A stretch of DNA of 33,299 nucleotides from Tubiluchus corallicola (Eukaryota > Priapulida > Priapulimorpha > Priapulimorphida > Tubiluchidae): positions 517,974 through 551,272 of the forward strand of contig JAQGDQ010000130.1 in the NCBI GenBank assembly GCA_030141605.1, given 5' to 3'. The notes under the pieces were generated by a model. That model did no database searches, was not told the DNA's origin, and saw only the letters and a program-made list of their open reading frames with translations. The position numbers and the translations under genes were made by a program. Below are positions 1-9,912 of the stretch, in pieces. The stretch's first letter is position 1. Each line of letters starts with the position of its first letter.

Positions 1-389
1 TCCTGTGGATGGTAATAAGAGAAACATTTGGACGAAATATGAACAACACTGTAAATGAGCAGCTACAAGGACCAATTTAAAATAATTCTGGGGGGGGGGC
101 ACGGAAAAAAGTTGATCGCTACGCGCTAACATGAACATAAGAACAGTTAACAAATCACAAACTTAAATAATGACGCATACAGAAATATGTTCTTATAAAT
201 GCAGAGCTCTTTTTAAGCGTAGTCGATATAAAGAAAAATACAATAATTTATAACAAAGACATGTAAATACATGTACATCACAGTGCTTGTTGAATGGCAT
301 ACATTAATTCGTAGCGAAATTCATTCGCACCTCTTAATTTAGAATCACGTGTAGCTGAAATTTTAGGCACACAGGTAATCAAAAATTTC
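1..389. other. Intergenic sequence, no gene seen
   Basis: I see no coding feature here. There is a short G run near 91-99 and otherwise AT-rich sequence. Minus-strand open frame continues down to about 278 from the LINE remnant next door, but below about 390 the translation no longer resembles a LINE C-terminus. Confidence 0.5.
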
Positions 390-680
390 GTAATTCCATA
401 TCTCCTCTTTTGCTTAAAAAATGTAAACCGATCGATATCGGTCATGGATAAGACTTTGGAAGAATATCTGATATTTGGCTTCAGAATACGGTCCTTTCTT
501 TGAAGATAAGTATTGCATACTGAAATGAAATTCATCTTTTGTGCTACTACTCTTGCATAGAGTACATTTTTTCATATCAACAAGAGTTTTATATATATCG
601 ATCACCAGACTCAATTTGCAATCTAAGCGCACTAATGCGGAATTTTGTGTAGGTTTCTTTATTTGCTCTAGAAACACCAG
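390..680 (-). pseudogene. LINE ORF2 C-terminal remnant (frameshifted)
   Basis: Read on the minus strand, two overlapping frames give the zinc-knuckle-like tail typical of many non-LTR retrotransposon ORF2 proteins: MKKCTLCKSSSTKDEFHF in one frame, continuing in the next frame as ISVCNTYLQRKDRILKP. In intact relatives this region reads roughly as C-x2-C-x(8-10)-E-x-E-H-F followed by a C-x-x-Y motif, and C..C, DEFHF and VCNTY fit that order. The switch of frame near 527-535 shows a frameshift, so this is a dead fragment. No reverse-transcriptase core lies immediately upstream (higher coordinates). The assignment rests on motif recognition and the LINE clade is uncertain. Confidence 0.6.
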
Positions 681-2574
681 TAATTAACAACGAGAAAACG
701 ACTCTCATGCCAGCAGTGGTTCCAACTCTACAAATTCTAGCCACGTGCGTGTTTGTCTCTCGGCGTTACAAGGTTTTGTTGCAATCTAGGTCTAGGATTA
801 CAGTATTTTTATGAAGAAACGCGAGAACCTCTTTGCTCGAAGTCACTTAGAAACAGCCTTTTCATCTTTTGCTTTTGTCCCTCTCTCTTTCGGTCTCTAA
901 TTCTGTTACTAAGATGTCTTTATATCAGATCTGTATATTGATGTAGCCACGCCAAGTGTAGAAATCTTTAGAAATCTTCCGTAGAATGTAATTCTGCACA
1001 CTGGACAGTAATTATACGTACCGCGTCTGAACCTCAAACCCACTCCAACTCACAGCTTAGATAAAAGTGAGACCTAAGTAAAACTGAAAAGAACTTAGTG
1101 CATAAATTGTGCAAAATATTGCAGTGAAAAAATTTGAGCAGCACGCCTATATTTTATCTGCATCTATAAAACGTCTTTTTTAAGCAGATATTTTATTATT
1201 TTGCATTCGAACTGCAAGAATAAATTGTAACTCATCTTAGTTAGTTTATAAACATGCAAAATGAAAATTGCATGGGTTAAATCATATGGGCTGTAAATTG
1301 TGATTGTCATGGTCTCAATGCACTGTTTTTGTAATCTGTAACATTGTATATATCTTTCCATAATTGTATCTTATTGTGCTAAAATATTATGTAGCTTTAA
1401 TGTTTTTAACGTAGTTTTAATACATAGGCCTAATACACTTTCATAACATAATTTTAACATTACTCCAGCACAGAGGCATTTGTTGTTGACAGTCTATGTT
1501 AATTTATAACTGTCACCGAGGAAATTAAACGTGAGTTATAATAATTTTCATTTTAAGGCAAATAATGATTAAAAATATAAAAAATAAAAATTATATCATT
1601 ACCGTAATGGAAAGACATGTTTTTAAAATCCGTGCATAAACAAATCAAATTCTAAGTATAAAAATATTACTTGTCGTGTTTGAGTCCTATAATATTTCTC
1701 TGAAATTTAAATAAAAAAGTCATCTTAGTACAAAAATACTGTTAATCTTCAACTTGAACATAATATTTTGCAGTGGTTACTGCAGAGGTCGCTAGTAACA
1801 ATGACTTGCTATCCAGAGAAATGCCCAGTTCCCTATTTTATTTCATGGTGTCGATGGAACAACATAGGGTAGCGATGCTGAAAAAACGATATAAAAATAA
1901 GAGAAATCATCTGTCGTGTCGTTGGGGCTTTGCACGTGCCTTGTTAGGCTTACCAACCTATTTATTTATTCTGAACTTTAAAACCTGTATAACAGAAATC
2001 GAACATTGAGATCGAAATTTTTTGACAAAATATGGTAATTGTTTTTCAAATTTGTAAATTCGTGTTTTGCTTTGACGATTTTAACTTAATGACTCAATAG
2101 ACATAGCACCACTTTTTCGTTTAAATACTTCAAACAAATGATTTCGTGTGAGAAAAATTTTATTATTACATCATTAAATCATGATATTTCACACGACATT
2201 TTATATCTTTATTATTTTACAATGCAATGTAAACTACTGTGGCTCACGAACTATAGCGAATTTTAACCACCTAAAATGGTGTTTTTTGCATTTATGAGAA
2301 GATGTGTCTGATTCTCTAGACATTAGCCAATACTGTATGTTTAGCGAAAGAAAAGCTACCGAAGGCTGAGAAAAGTGCCACAGTTAGTGTGGTAAAGGCA
2401 ACGCCACAAATTCTCTTCCACGCCTTATTAACCGAATTTCTACTTTTGACATTCCTACACGCATTAAGATTCGTTTGATGGGCTGACGATGCTTAGTTAG
2501 CCGTATTATTTCTAACAGTCAATTAGCATCACGATTTAACAGCTACATTCATTTGTACAACGGTTCTGTTTCAT
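681..2574. other. Gene-free AT-rich stretch
   Basis: No supported gene. All open frames are short and lack domain resemblance. A segment at 1774-1868 has an acceptor-like TTTTGCAG before it and an AGG/GTAGCG donor-like end after it. I could not link it to any neighbouring exon, so it is listed only among the rejected items. Confidence 0.5.
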
Positions 2575-3018
2575 TTAGATTGTAGCAATGCTTTACTTTT
2601 TTGGTTTACCTACTGCAAAACTGAAACATGTGCAAATTGTTCAAAACATGGTGGCCAGGACTCTTTTAAAATTATCAAAATATGATCGGATTATTCCAGC
2701 ACTCAAGATGCTGCATTGGTTACCTATTAAGGATCGCATACTATTTAAAATTTTTAGTCAATTTTAAATTATTAAAAGGTGAAGCGCCATTATATTTGAC
2801 AGAGATGATCGAGTTTATTACTTCAACTTTAAGATCTGTTGACAATCAACATCTTAACGTGCCGGAAACTATAGATGTATAATTTTTTGGGGTTAGAGCT
2901 TTGAGTGTTTGTCGAACACGTTTATGGAACCAGTTGCCTATGAATCTAAAACTGGCTACAAAAGTTAAAAAAATTAAGAAACTTGAAAACCCAACTGTTT
3001 CAACAAGCATTCGTATAG
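2575..3018 (+). pseudogene. LINE ORF2 C-terminal fragment (CR1/L2-like type)
   Basis: Conceptual translation across three frames gives the classic C-terminal block of CR1/L2/Rex-type LINE ORF2: LDCSNALLF, then GLPTAKLKHVQIVQNMVART, then PALKMLHWLPIKDRILFKI, then a LNGLAPxYLxDL-like stretch (LLKGEAPLYLTEMI), then FGVRALSVCRTRLWNQLP and finally LRNLKTQLFQQAF before a stop. The order and spacing match intact elements, where the consensus includes LDYCNSLL, VQNxAAR, LHWLPV and LWNxLP. At least three frameshifts or stops break it (around 2607, 2765 and 2885-2985), so it is a 5'-truncated dead copy. The family type is secure; the exact clade is not. Confidence 0.85.
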
Positions 3019-3230
3019 TTTAATACAATACGTCTATGAATGAACTAGTTCCAGTTCGAATTTCTTACTTTGAAGAAGGAACTAGGTCCATGAAGTTAAT
3101 TCATTGAACTAAGTTTCGTTACAACCAGATTATGTGTATTAGCCTTATTTACTCATTCTGTTAATTAATGTAATTATACTAGCTGTTTTCTTATGATTAT
3201 ACATCGAGTTGGAATAAAATATTATCCAAG
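3019..3230 (+). repeat. Probable 3' UTR of the upstream LINE, with imperfect hairpin
   Basis: This directly follows the LINE stop codon and ends with an AATAAA-like run near 3212-3220 (GGAATAAAATATT), as LINE 3' ends commonly do. At about 3035-3110, GAACTAGTTCC is followed by GGAACTAG and ATGAATGAAC is mirrored by GTTAATTCAT, which could form an imperfect hairpin. The boundary at 3230 is an estimate. Confidence 0.4.
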
Positions 3231-4770
3231 TGTTTTTCAAGTTAGCAGACGTGTGATTCTGATCAATATTTTGTGACTGTGCGCTTTCATGTAATGTTTC
3301 GTTTGCCAACAATAAACCATTGTTTAGGTGCTACCTCGCTTGCATATTTTATATCTCAGGCTTACATGGTCACAGTTGTCACAATCAACAGGATGCTATG
3401 ACAATTGCTTGGAGATATTATAATGTTTAGGATGTCGCGTTTATGCAAAAAAATCTCTCTCTATCATTTGAGTTTGTAAAAGAGCAGTACACTCTAAAAT
3501 TACATTGATGTACAAAAATTGTGCATTAATAGTTCTGGTCTTCAGTAATTTAATAAGTTAATTTGGGCAGAAGATTTCGTTTCCTGAGATAAGTTATAGC
3601 TTGATGTAGCTGCCGCGCGTGTGAACTCGGACGCTACTGACGCCAAATGCGCTGACTTGCACTTTCCGAGATAATAACGTTTCGTATGCACCAAAGTTTT
3701 CCCGCAAAAGTAAGCGAAAATACAAATGTTAAAGACAACAGGTGCAACAGTTGTGCGCCATACTACTGCTCGTATACAAGCAACAGTAACACGCACGCAC
3801 GCCTAATGGCTTGTATACAAGGCAACAGCGTGTACGCGCGAAACAGTTCGAATGCACGCAACAACTTTTTTCAGAAATGTAGTTTTCTGTTCACATTCTT
3901 TTCCCTTTGAGGTCTCGTTTGCGACAAGTCTGCAAGCTCTAATGGCGACTTTACTTAAACACGGATAGCTGCAGTTTTAAAAACTCGTCTTTTCCTTCTT
4001 CTTCCATTAGTAACATGCTCTCTCGCGGGAGATGACAGGAAATGGAATACAGCCAGTGAATACTGATGGACAACTTTCTTTTGCCAGGGGGAGATTTAGT
4101 GAGGGGAAGTTCTTAGAATATATCATTTTTCATTATACGGATAAATGGCAGCAATTTTTCTGTCAAATATACATTAAATACAGAATATTTTACTAATTAT
4201 TTACTCGATTTTGTTATTTGTACAGTAACTTGCAAGAGACCTACTGTAATTTCAACCTTTCCGTGCAGCGCAATGAGACGCGTTGCTGCTTCCTCATTTT
4301 TCACGTTAAAAGTGTGAAATTTACTGTGAAGTGATAGATTATCATTAATCAAGGATGCAGTTTAAAATCAGAGACATCACAGTCTGCAGTTAACCTCCAT
4401 TAGGCTTCAACAACAGTTAGAAACTAGTGAAAGGAGAACCTTTGTAGTCACTTATTGGTTTTAGCATTTCTATTGTGAAGAGGTTTTCAATTAATGCTGG
4501 TTTGCTCTTTTGATCTTCATACATCACAATATAATGCAATGCGAGTTTGTGAGACAAAATTGTACGCAAGACAAGACTGCCTTTATGTATCTTTATTATG
4601 TAAAATAGCTGAGTGGTCATGGCATCGCTTAGTAACTTAAGTTAAGCAGTGGATAGGTGACCACAAAGAGAACTGCTTCTGTGGACTTCATTTGTTTGCT
4701 GCGTGTCGTTGAGAGAGGACGCGAGAGTGTGTTGAAAACATTTCTGCCGAATGAAAAGATGATATAAGAC
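3231..4770. other. Gene-free stretch with a CpG-rich patch
   Basis: No supported gene. About 3600-3870 is unusually rich in CpG for this window (CCGCGCG, GTACGCGCG, repeated CACG) and is open on both strands for 74-84 codons, with no domain resemblance on either. It also has a near-direct repeat of GTATACAAG(G)CAACAG at about 3772 and 3813. It could be a promoter or CpG-rich exon of an unseen gene, or simply a repeat. At about 4612-4680, AAGTTAAGCAGTGGATAGGT is weakly reminiscent of a 5S-rRNA-type internal promoter region. Confidence 0.35.
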
Positions 4771-4960
4771 AAGATGAACTTTATTCTGAGAAAAACTCAC
4801 ATCAACATACAAGTACAATAAAAACTACAATACTACTGGTATTGCAGTAAAATAGAAACTGGTACGTCACACACACATGAAAGGCTACTACAACAAAATG
4901 ATTTACAGATTAAAAAATAGGCAAGAATGATGTTCAAAGTTGTGTGCGATTTATTCAGCA
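4771..4960 (-). repeat. LINE 3' end, minus strand
   Basis: On the minus strand this ends in CTCAGAATAAAGTTCATC followed by TTGTCTTATATC, with the AATAAA complement at 4780-4785. That AATAAAGTTxATCTTGTCTT style of 3' end is common for non-LTR retrotransposons. No coding part is recognisable upstream, so the extent is approximate. Confidence 0.4.
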
Positions 4961-5149
4961 GTTCTAAATTTTAGATAAGAAGATGCACTCACTATAAAAC
5001 ATTTCATTTATGAAACTGTTATGGCTATTGGCGAGCAGCGTTTTTAGACTATAAACATTTTCCGGTAAAATAACGTCAAAATAGGACACTTCGAGGTCAA
5101 GCGACATGCTTCTGGCAGAGCAATCGAAAGGTTGTTTAAAAAGCATGCG

Positions 5150-5400
5150 TATAAAAAATAAAAATGGCACAGGAAAAAGTGGAACAATATATTTTGACAC
5201 AAATAATTTCTATAATAAAACTAAAATACGCTTCAGAATGTAGCAGATTTCTGCCATGGTCGTAGAATCCTAAATATATTCGTCTGATTCTCTTGAGAGA
5301 AAAACAACGCAATACTAATATAAACAAGTGAACATTCAAAAATATACCTAAATTAGTATTATACAGACTACCAAAAGTCTCCCAAAATATTTTGTTCATT
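5150..5400 (-). repeat. Partial copy of a minisatellite-ended dispersed element (copy Z)
   Basis: It begins with AAAATGGCACAGGAAAAAGT, the same motif as the minisatellite at 19971-20155. It then follows 20160-20380 closely: TATAATAAAACTA, a GATTTCTG block, ATTCGTTTGATTCTTTT-like sequence, TAAACAAG, ATTATATAGACTA-like sequence, CAAAATATTTTGTTCATTAAA. Homology stops near 5400, so this is a truncated copy. It is non-coding; open frames on the minus strand are incidental. Confidence 0.7.
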
Positions 5401-5963
5401 AAACCGAACTACAATCTAATGACGTGAAATAACTTGCTTGAGAACTTATAAAATTTGAAGTTAATGCCTACAACACTTTTCACATGAAAATAAGATTTTT
5501 AGGTTACTTCTTTTGATGTAACTCTATCTACTCGCCGTGATGATTTAGTTCTCAATGTTCATGTATTATATGTTTAGCCAGGTTTTTTTATTGTGATGTC
5601 ACAATAGATTGACTTAGTATTATAAATTTTAATGACAAATTGATCTATCTCAAAGCTGAATAGCGTTCGTAAGAACATATTCATGAAATAAGTGGATTCC
5701 ATGACAATGCTAAATGACGTTCTAAGGCAAAAACAAGCGAGTAACCAAATGCTTCGCATTCTTGACTAGTTTATAAGAATCCTTCAGTTTAGCAAAGAGC
5801 AGCTTCTATACAGTTAATGTTTGAATTAGATTTTATTCTGTTGAGAACAATATAATTAACAGTTAACGAGGTGTGTTATAAGTTTGCCTGTAAATGTATT
5901 AAATGCTACCAGTATTCCGGTAAAAATGAGCGCCGTTTTATAGTGATACTGTCAATAGGGTGT
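5401..5963. other. Gene-free AT-rich stretch
   Basis: No gene seen. A block at about 5645-5685 (GAATAGCGTTCGTAAGAACATATTCATGAAAT) resembles 30880-30915 and may belong to another dispersed repeat. An isolated GGTAAAAATG near 5921 is a stray copy of the minisatellite motif that bounds the next element. Confidence 0.4.
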
Positions 5964-6803
5964 ACGGTAAAAATGGTACAGGAAAAGTGTACACTTAGAA
6001 AATGTAACTTTAGCGTTAGGGTTGCTGTAATTATTTACGTAGATATTTTAATTATTTTTACCTCTGCGAAGGAAGTTACGTTTGTTTGTTTGTTTGTTTG
6101 TATGCATGCATGCATGTATGTATGTATGTATGTATGTATGTATGTATGTATGTATGTATGTATGTATGTATGTATGTATGTATGTATGTATGTATGTTTG
6201 GTTCTTTTTTGTCTATTATGCATAAGTGGGCCTATTACGAAAAACCACTTGACAGAAACTTTGTGGAGAAGGTGGTTACGGGACAGACAAAAAAAACAGC
6301 ATTTTGAAGCAGATTCCTGGAAAGGCTAAAACTCCCAGAGTGGGCTTTTTCGCCCGTTGTGTCTTTCACAAAACTTGATTAAGAGAAATTCTCGTTTGGA
6401 AAATGTGTAATGCTGTCTATAAGATTTTTCCTATACAAAGTATACATATATATAGCCTTATAAGCTGACTGTGTATATAAATATGCATATTTGTCAGCCT
6501 ATTATACCATCGCCCAGTGGTTAAAGAAAAGTAGATAAACACTATGTGGAACGTTCGTGCAATGTTGATCATAGCTCTGTTTAATGAACAAAATATTTTG
6601 TGAGTCTTTCGATCGTCTATGCAGTACGAATACAGCTATGTTTTTGTATGTTCGCTTGTTTATTTTAGTTTTACGTTTTTTCTTTCAAAAGAACAGACGA
6701 ATGTGTTCTTGGCGGAGAACTGCTTCATACTGAACGCATTTTGGTTTTATTATAGAAATTACTTGTATTAAAATATAATATGTGCTTTTTCATGCGCCAC
6801 TTT
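5964..6803 (+). repeat. Minisatellite-ended dispersed element (copy X)
   Basis: This is the reverse-complement relative of 19971-21070. The shared order is: GGTAAAAATGGTACAGG end motif, GTTAGGGTTG block, TTATTTTTACCTCTGCGAAG then GAAGTTA, a TTTG-type microsatellite, CTATTACG plus AAAAAC, a cleft ending in TTCACAAAACTTGA, AATGCTGTCTATA, GTAGATAAACACTATGTGGAA, TTTAATGAACAAAATATTTTGTGAG, TTTTATTATAGAAAT, and a final CTTTTTCATGCGCCACTTTT. The last element is the inverse of the starting motif, so the copy has short imperfect inverted ends. It carries no transposase. It fits a non-autonomous (MITE-like) element; the superfamily is unknown. Confidence 0.7.
6080..6196. repeat. TTTG and TATG microsatellite
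   Basis: A run of TTTG units (from about 6080) passes through a few ATGC-rich units and then becomes a nearly perfect TATG tetranucleotide run to 6196. It lies inside copy X, at the place where copy Y (about 20835-20880) has a short imperfect (CAAA)n, so it is an expansion of a seed carried by the element. The 152-codon open frame through it (MYVCMYVC repeats) is an artefact of the repeat. Confidence 0.97.
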
Positions 6804-7189
6804 TCTCTACATTCTGTTAATGACTATTAAAAACTAGTGAAAGCTAGTGTATTTTTTAATCAAATCCTTAAGCGTGTAATCGCCGTGCGTGTATGAACGT
6901 ATGTGTGCAGCGTTTGCATTGTACAAGTAAGTAAAAAATTTGCTTTCAGTCGATTATATACATAAAAACAGAAGCCACAACGCTCTTTGTCGACCATAAT
7001 TAGGTTAAAAACCGTCCATCCGTACATAAATATATGGTTAAATACACATTAAAATACAGCTGTATAAGATGGACAGTCAGATTAGACATTAATAGTAGGC
7101 TAAACCTGATTTCATGTAAAAATTCATAATGAGACATTAACACTGGTTTTACATAAAATAATAAAACCTGCTTAATTAGGACCTACAGT
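6804..7189. other. Gene-free stretch
   Basis: AT-rich, short open frames only, no motif recognised. Confidence 0.5.
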
Positions 7190-7430
7190 ATTTGCATAAA
7201 CAAGTTTCACCATCCCATTTACTCAGTCTTTCAAAAAATCTTTGAAAGTATTTGCTTCTTTGCAGGAATTTGGTAAACTGTACCACAGTTGTGGGCCCCT
7301 GTATCGCATGCGACTGCATATTGTTGCCATATTTCATAATTGAACTTGAATGCATATCTTGTTCTTGTTTTGTACCTATTTTTCGCACTAATAAATGTTA
7401 TTGTTAATGTTAATGTTAATGTTAATGCTA
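7190..7430 (+). repeat. Probable LINE 3' end with (TTAATG)n tail
   Basis: The sequence ends in a polyadenylation-like ACTAATAAATG followed by TTAATG hexamers at 7404-7427, a tail structure typical of retroposed 3' ends. The preceding 200 bp has minus-strand open frames without domain resemblance. No ORF2 block was found, so only the tail is supported. Confidence 0.35.
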
Positions 7431-8400
7431 ATAACATTATCTAAATATTTTAACCATTTGTATCCGTTTTGAGTTAGGGTTTCCATCTTTGTATATTTTT
7501 AAATAACGATAATTTACAATATTAATATTTTACCGATATTTTCTCAAACACAGTTGCAATTTGTAAGATCAAGGTTTCTTCACTCTTGCTAATGTTTGCT
7601 GTTCTCTCCGTGTTCCTTTCTTCCAATTGTTCCTTCGAGTTCTTCTCTATCCTAAATTCACTTCTCAACCGTCGTCAGTGTCTCTAAGTACAAATAACAC
7701 ACGTCCATCTTCAAATGTTCATGAAAATTTCTTATATTGCTTGTACGTAGCTTCGTCAAGCATCTGCTGAGAATTGACTGACATACGTTTATAAGAGATT
7801 TTCCAGCAATAAAACTTGCCTAGTAAAGAATGAACTAGTGGAGCTTGTTTGCTGAAATATTCTCTATTTGCAATGCAATCATCCTAATGCACATTTACTT
7901 CTGTAACAACATGGATGTCTCATTCACCCAGTGGCTTCTGCTTTATCAATATTAGCATTCACTTTTACTGATGCCGTGTCAGATCCGACTGCTGTTTGAA
8001 CTGCAATTTTCATACGAGTGGCGAGGTATCGAACTCCCGCGTACTGTGACGTCGTGCCTAATTTAATATCTAATACTAATACATTAATATAGATTTTATT
8101 AATGGACGTAATCTTAATTAATTTTAGTTAACATGGTCAGGATTATCATTATTACCTCACATATCATTATCTCACTTTTCGCCGTTCTCTCTCCTTTTTT
8201 CATTGTCACTAGCGGGTTCATTCTCTGTTTCGCTGCTAGAGTTTTTCTTACAAACTTTCACTTTTCGGGGTTCTGCAGCACGTTACATAATTACTATTAT
8301 GATGACGAACGATAGAATAAGCTGCAGTAAAATTCCTTTTCTCTATCGGATATTTGTTTGTATAACTACATGTATTCAAGATATTATAAAACTATTTTGT
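7431..8400. other. Gene-free stretch
   Basis: No supported gene. Pyrimidine-rich runs such as 7590-7640 and 8170-8240 create short Phe/Ser/Leu-rich open frames that look incidental. Confidence 0.45.
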
Positions 8401-8490
8401 TTGTTGTAATGTACTACAAGCTTTATTTACTTGTTTATAATTATGTCACATGTTGGTGAAATGTATGAATAAACTAAACTAAACTATATA
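8401..8490 (+). repeat. LINE/SINE-type 3' tail (AATAAA plus AAACT repeats)
   Basis: AATAAA at 8468-8473 runs into three AAACT units (8471-8485). A short tandem at the 3' end directly after a polyadenylation-like hexamer is characteristic of non-LTR retrotransposons. No coding remnant is visible upstream. Confidence 0.45.
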
Positions 8491-8653
8491 CTAACATGTG
8501 AAAAACCGCAATTAATAAACCGAATGTGGAGGGGAGGAAGGATAGAAGGAATTAAATTATTTCAAGTACATTAATTTATTATGTTCTGCCTTTGTTACGT
8601 ATTTTGAATTCATAAACGCATAACACAGAATAAACTGATAAGACGGGGGCCTG

Positions 8654-9912
8654 TTGAAAGACCAGATGGACACTTAGCATCTGTCTTTAGCGTGAATTTA
8701 CAGCGGATCGTCCTGAAATTTCACACAAATGTACTAGAACGAATTCTGCATCAATTGACGGAGTCGGATTTTCGATCCAGCATTTCGAATTCAAGATTGC
8801 AGCGATAACATCATTTCCAAAAAAGTGTAAAGGTCAATTCGCAATGGATCGTCATAAAACTCTGCAGAAGCGAATTTTCTTCGATTTGCCATCTTAAGTT
8901 CAAGGTCACTGCATCGACATCACTTCTAATCCGCGATCTTGCGTTCAGCGATTCTCTCGGCCGATAGTTCGAGTCGATGTCGTTTACGACAGCTGGCTTG
9001 TCTAGACGTGTTTGTAGTGGTGTGTGTAGTGTGTTTGGTAATAGCCATACGTTTCGAGTGCTTGTGTTGTGTTACACACTGTATTGATTTTTTTCAAAGA
9101 CTCAAGAATGATTTCGTCTACATTCGTTGAATTTGGAATGATTAAGTTATATATTACTACATCACCTTTCTCTATTACTTACCTTACCTTATAGTGAATT
9201 ACCTTACCTTACGAAATCTACCTTCCCTTACCTTACTTTACTACGTTAACTTAACTTTACCTAACGTTTCTCATAAGGTAACTACAACCTAACGTAGCAT
9301 CCCTTTTCCTTTTCAGTCCTTCGTAACACAATGTCATACTTATGGATCACACAAGCTTTTTTAAGTATAAGGTCCTGTGGCCTTGACCTTTGACCTTGCT
9401 ACTTCAAAATTGATAGGGTTCATTCTCTATTGATTGGTGACTTGCACCCGAAAAGCGAAAAATTGCATCACTTATTATTTGGGCTTAAAATGCATCCTCA
9501 AGCTTTTTCAAGTGTTGGGTCCCGTCATTCTGAGCTTTGACTGCGGAACCGGCAACAACGGAAGTACTATTCTATCCCCTCTAGCAATTTCGTTGCAATG
9601 GGTTGAAATTTGCCCACAAAGCCAACTATGAAATAACGAATGGAGGATGGACGAACAGATGTAAGAACGGAGGCGTTTCTTAAACTTACCATATCGCCTC
9701 TGGCAACTTCTAACAACTAGTATTAAGCATGTTATCTGTAACCTGCAACGTTAGTGAGCAACTCTTAGCCTTCAGGAATTGTGACCAACTGATCATGATT
9801 CCTAAAGTTAGGAATCGAATTCCACCGAACCATGGAGAGGTGGCTACTCATCTCAGTGTTTTCTATCCTATTTATTAAATCTAAACAGGTCAATAGATTA
9901 CAGTAGTTATAA
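8654..9912 (+). repeat. Array unit 1, left part
   Basis: Homologous to 12464-13723 with scattered substitutions and a 1-base length difference near 9453 (GCGAAAAATTGC against GCGAAAACATTGC). It stops matching after TAA at 9910-9912, where unit 2 continues directly with CAACGAG. A 63-codon open frame at 8939-9130 recurs in every unit, but it starts at TTG, lacks any domain and sits in the repeat; I do not call it a gene. Confidence 0.9.
9384..9396 (-). promoter_or_regulatory. DR1-like nuclear-receptor half-site pair (unit 1)
   Basis: TGACCTTTGACCT reads on the minus strand as AGGTCA, A, AGGTCA, a perfect direct repeat with one-base spacing, the consensus bound by HNF4/RXR/COUP-type receptors. 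The same 13 bases recur at 13194-13206 and 15016-15028. Function is not shown. Such motifs are also frequent inside invertebrate interspersed repeats and may be coincidental. Confidence 0.3.

Noticed and set aside
1774-1868. Exon-like segment with TTTTGCAG acceptor and GTAGCG donor-like end
   Set aside because: No neighbouring exon with matching phase, no domain, and a weak donor.
5871-6329. 152-codon plus-strand frame with MYVC repeats
   Set aside because: It is produced by the TATG microsatellite, which is open in several frames on both strands.
8939-9130. 63-codon frame repeated in each array unit, with Val/Cys-rich hydrophobic centre
   Set aside because: It starts at TTG, has no domain, and its conservation is explained by recent duplication of the whole unit.
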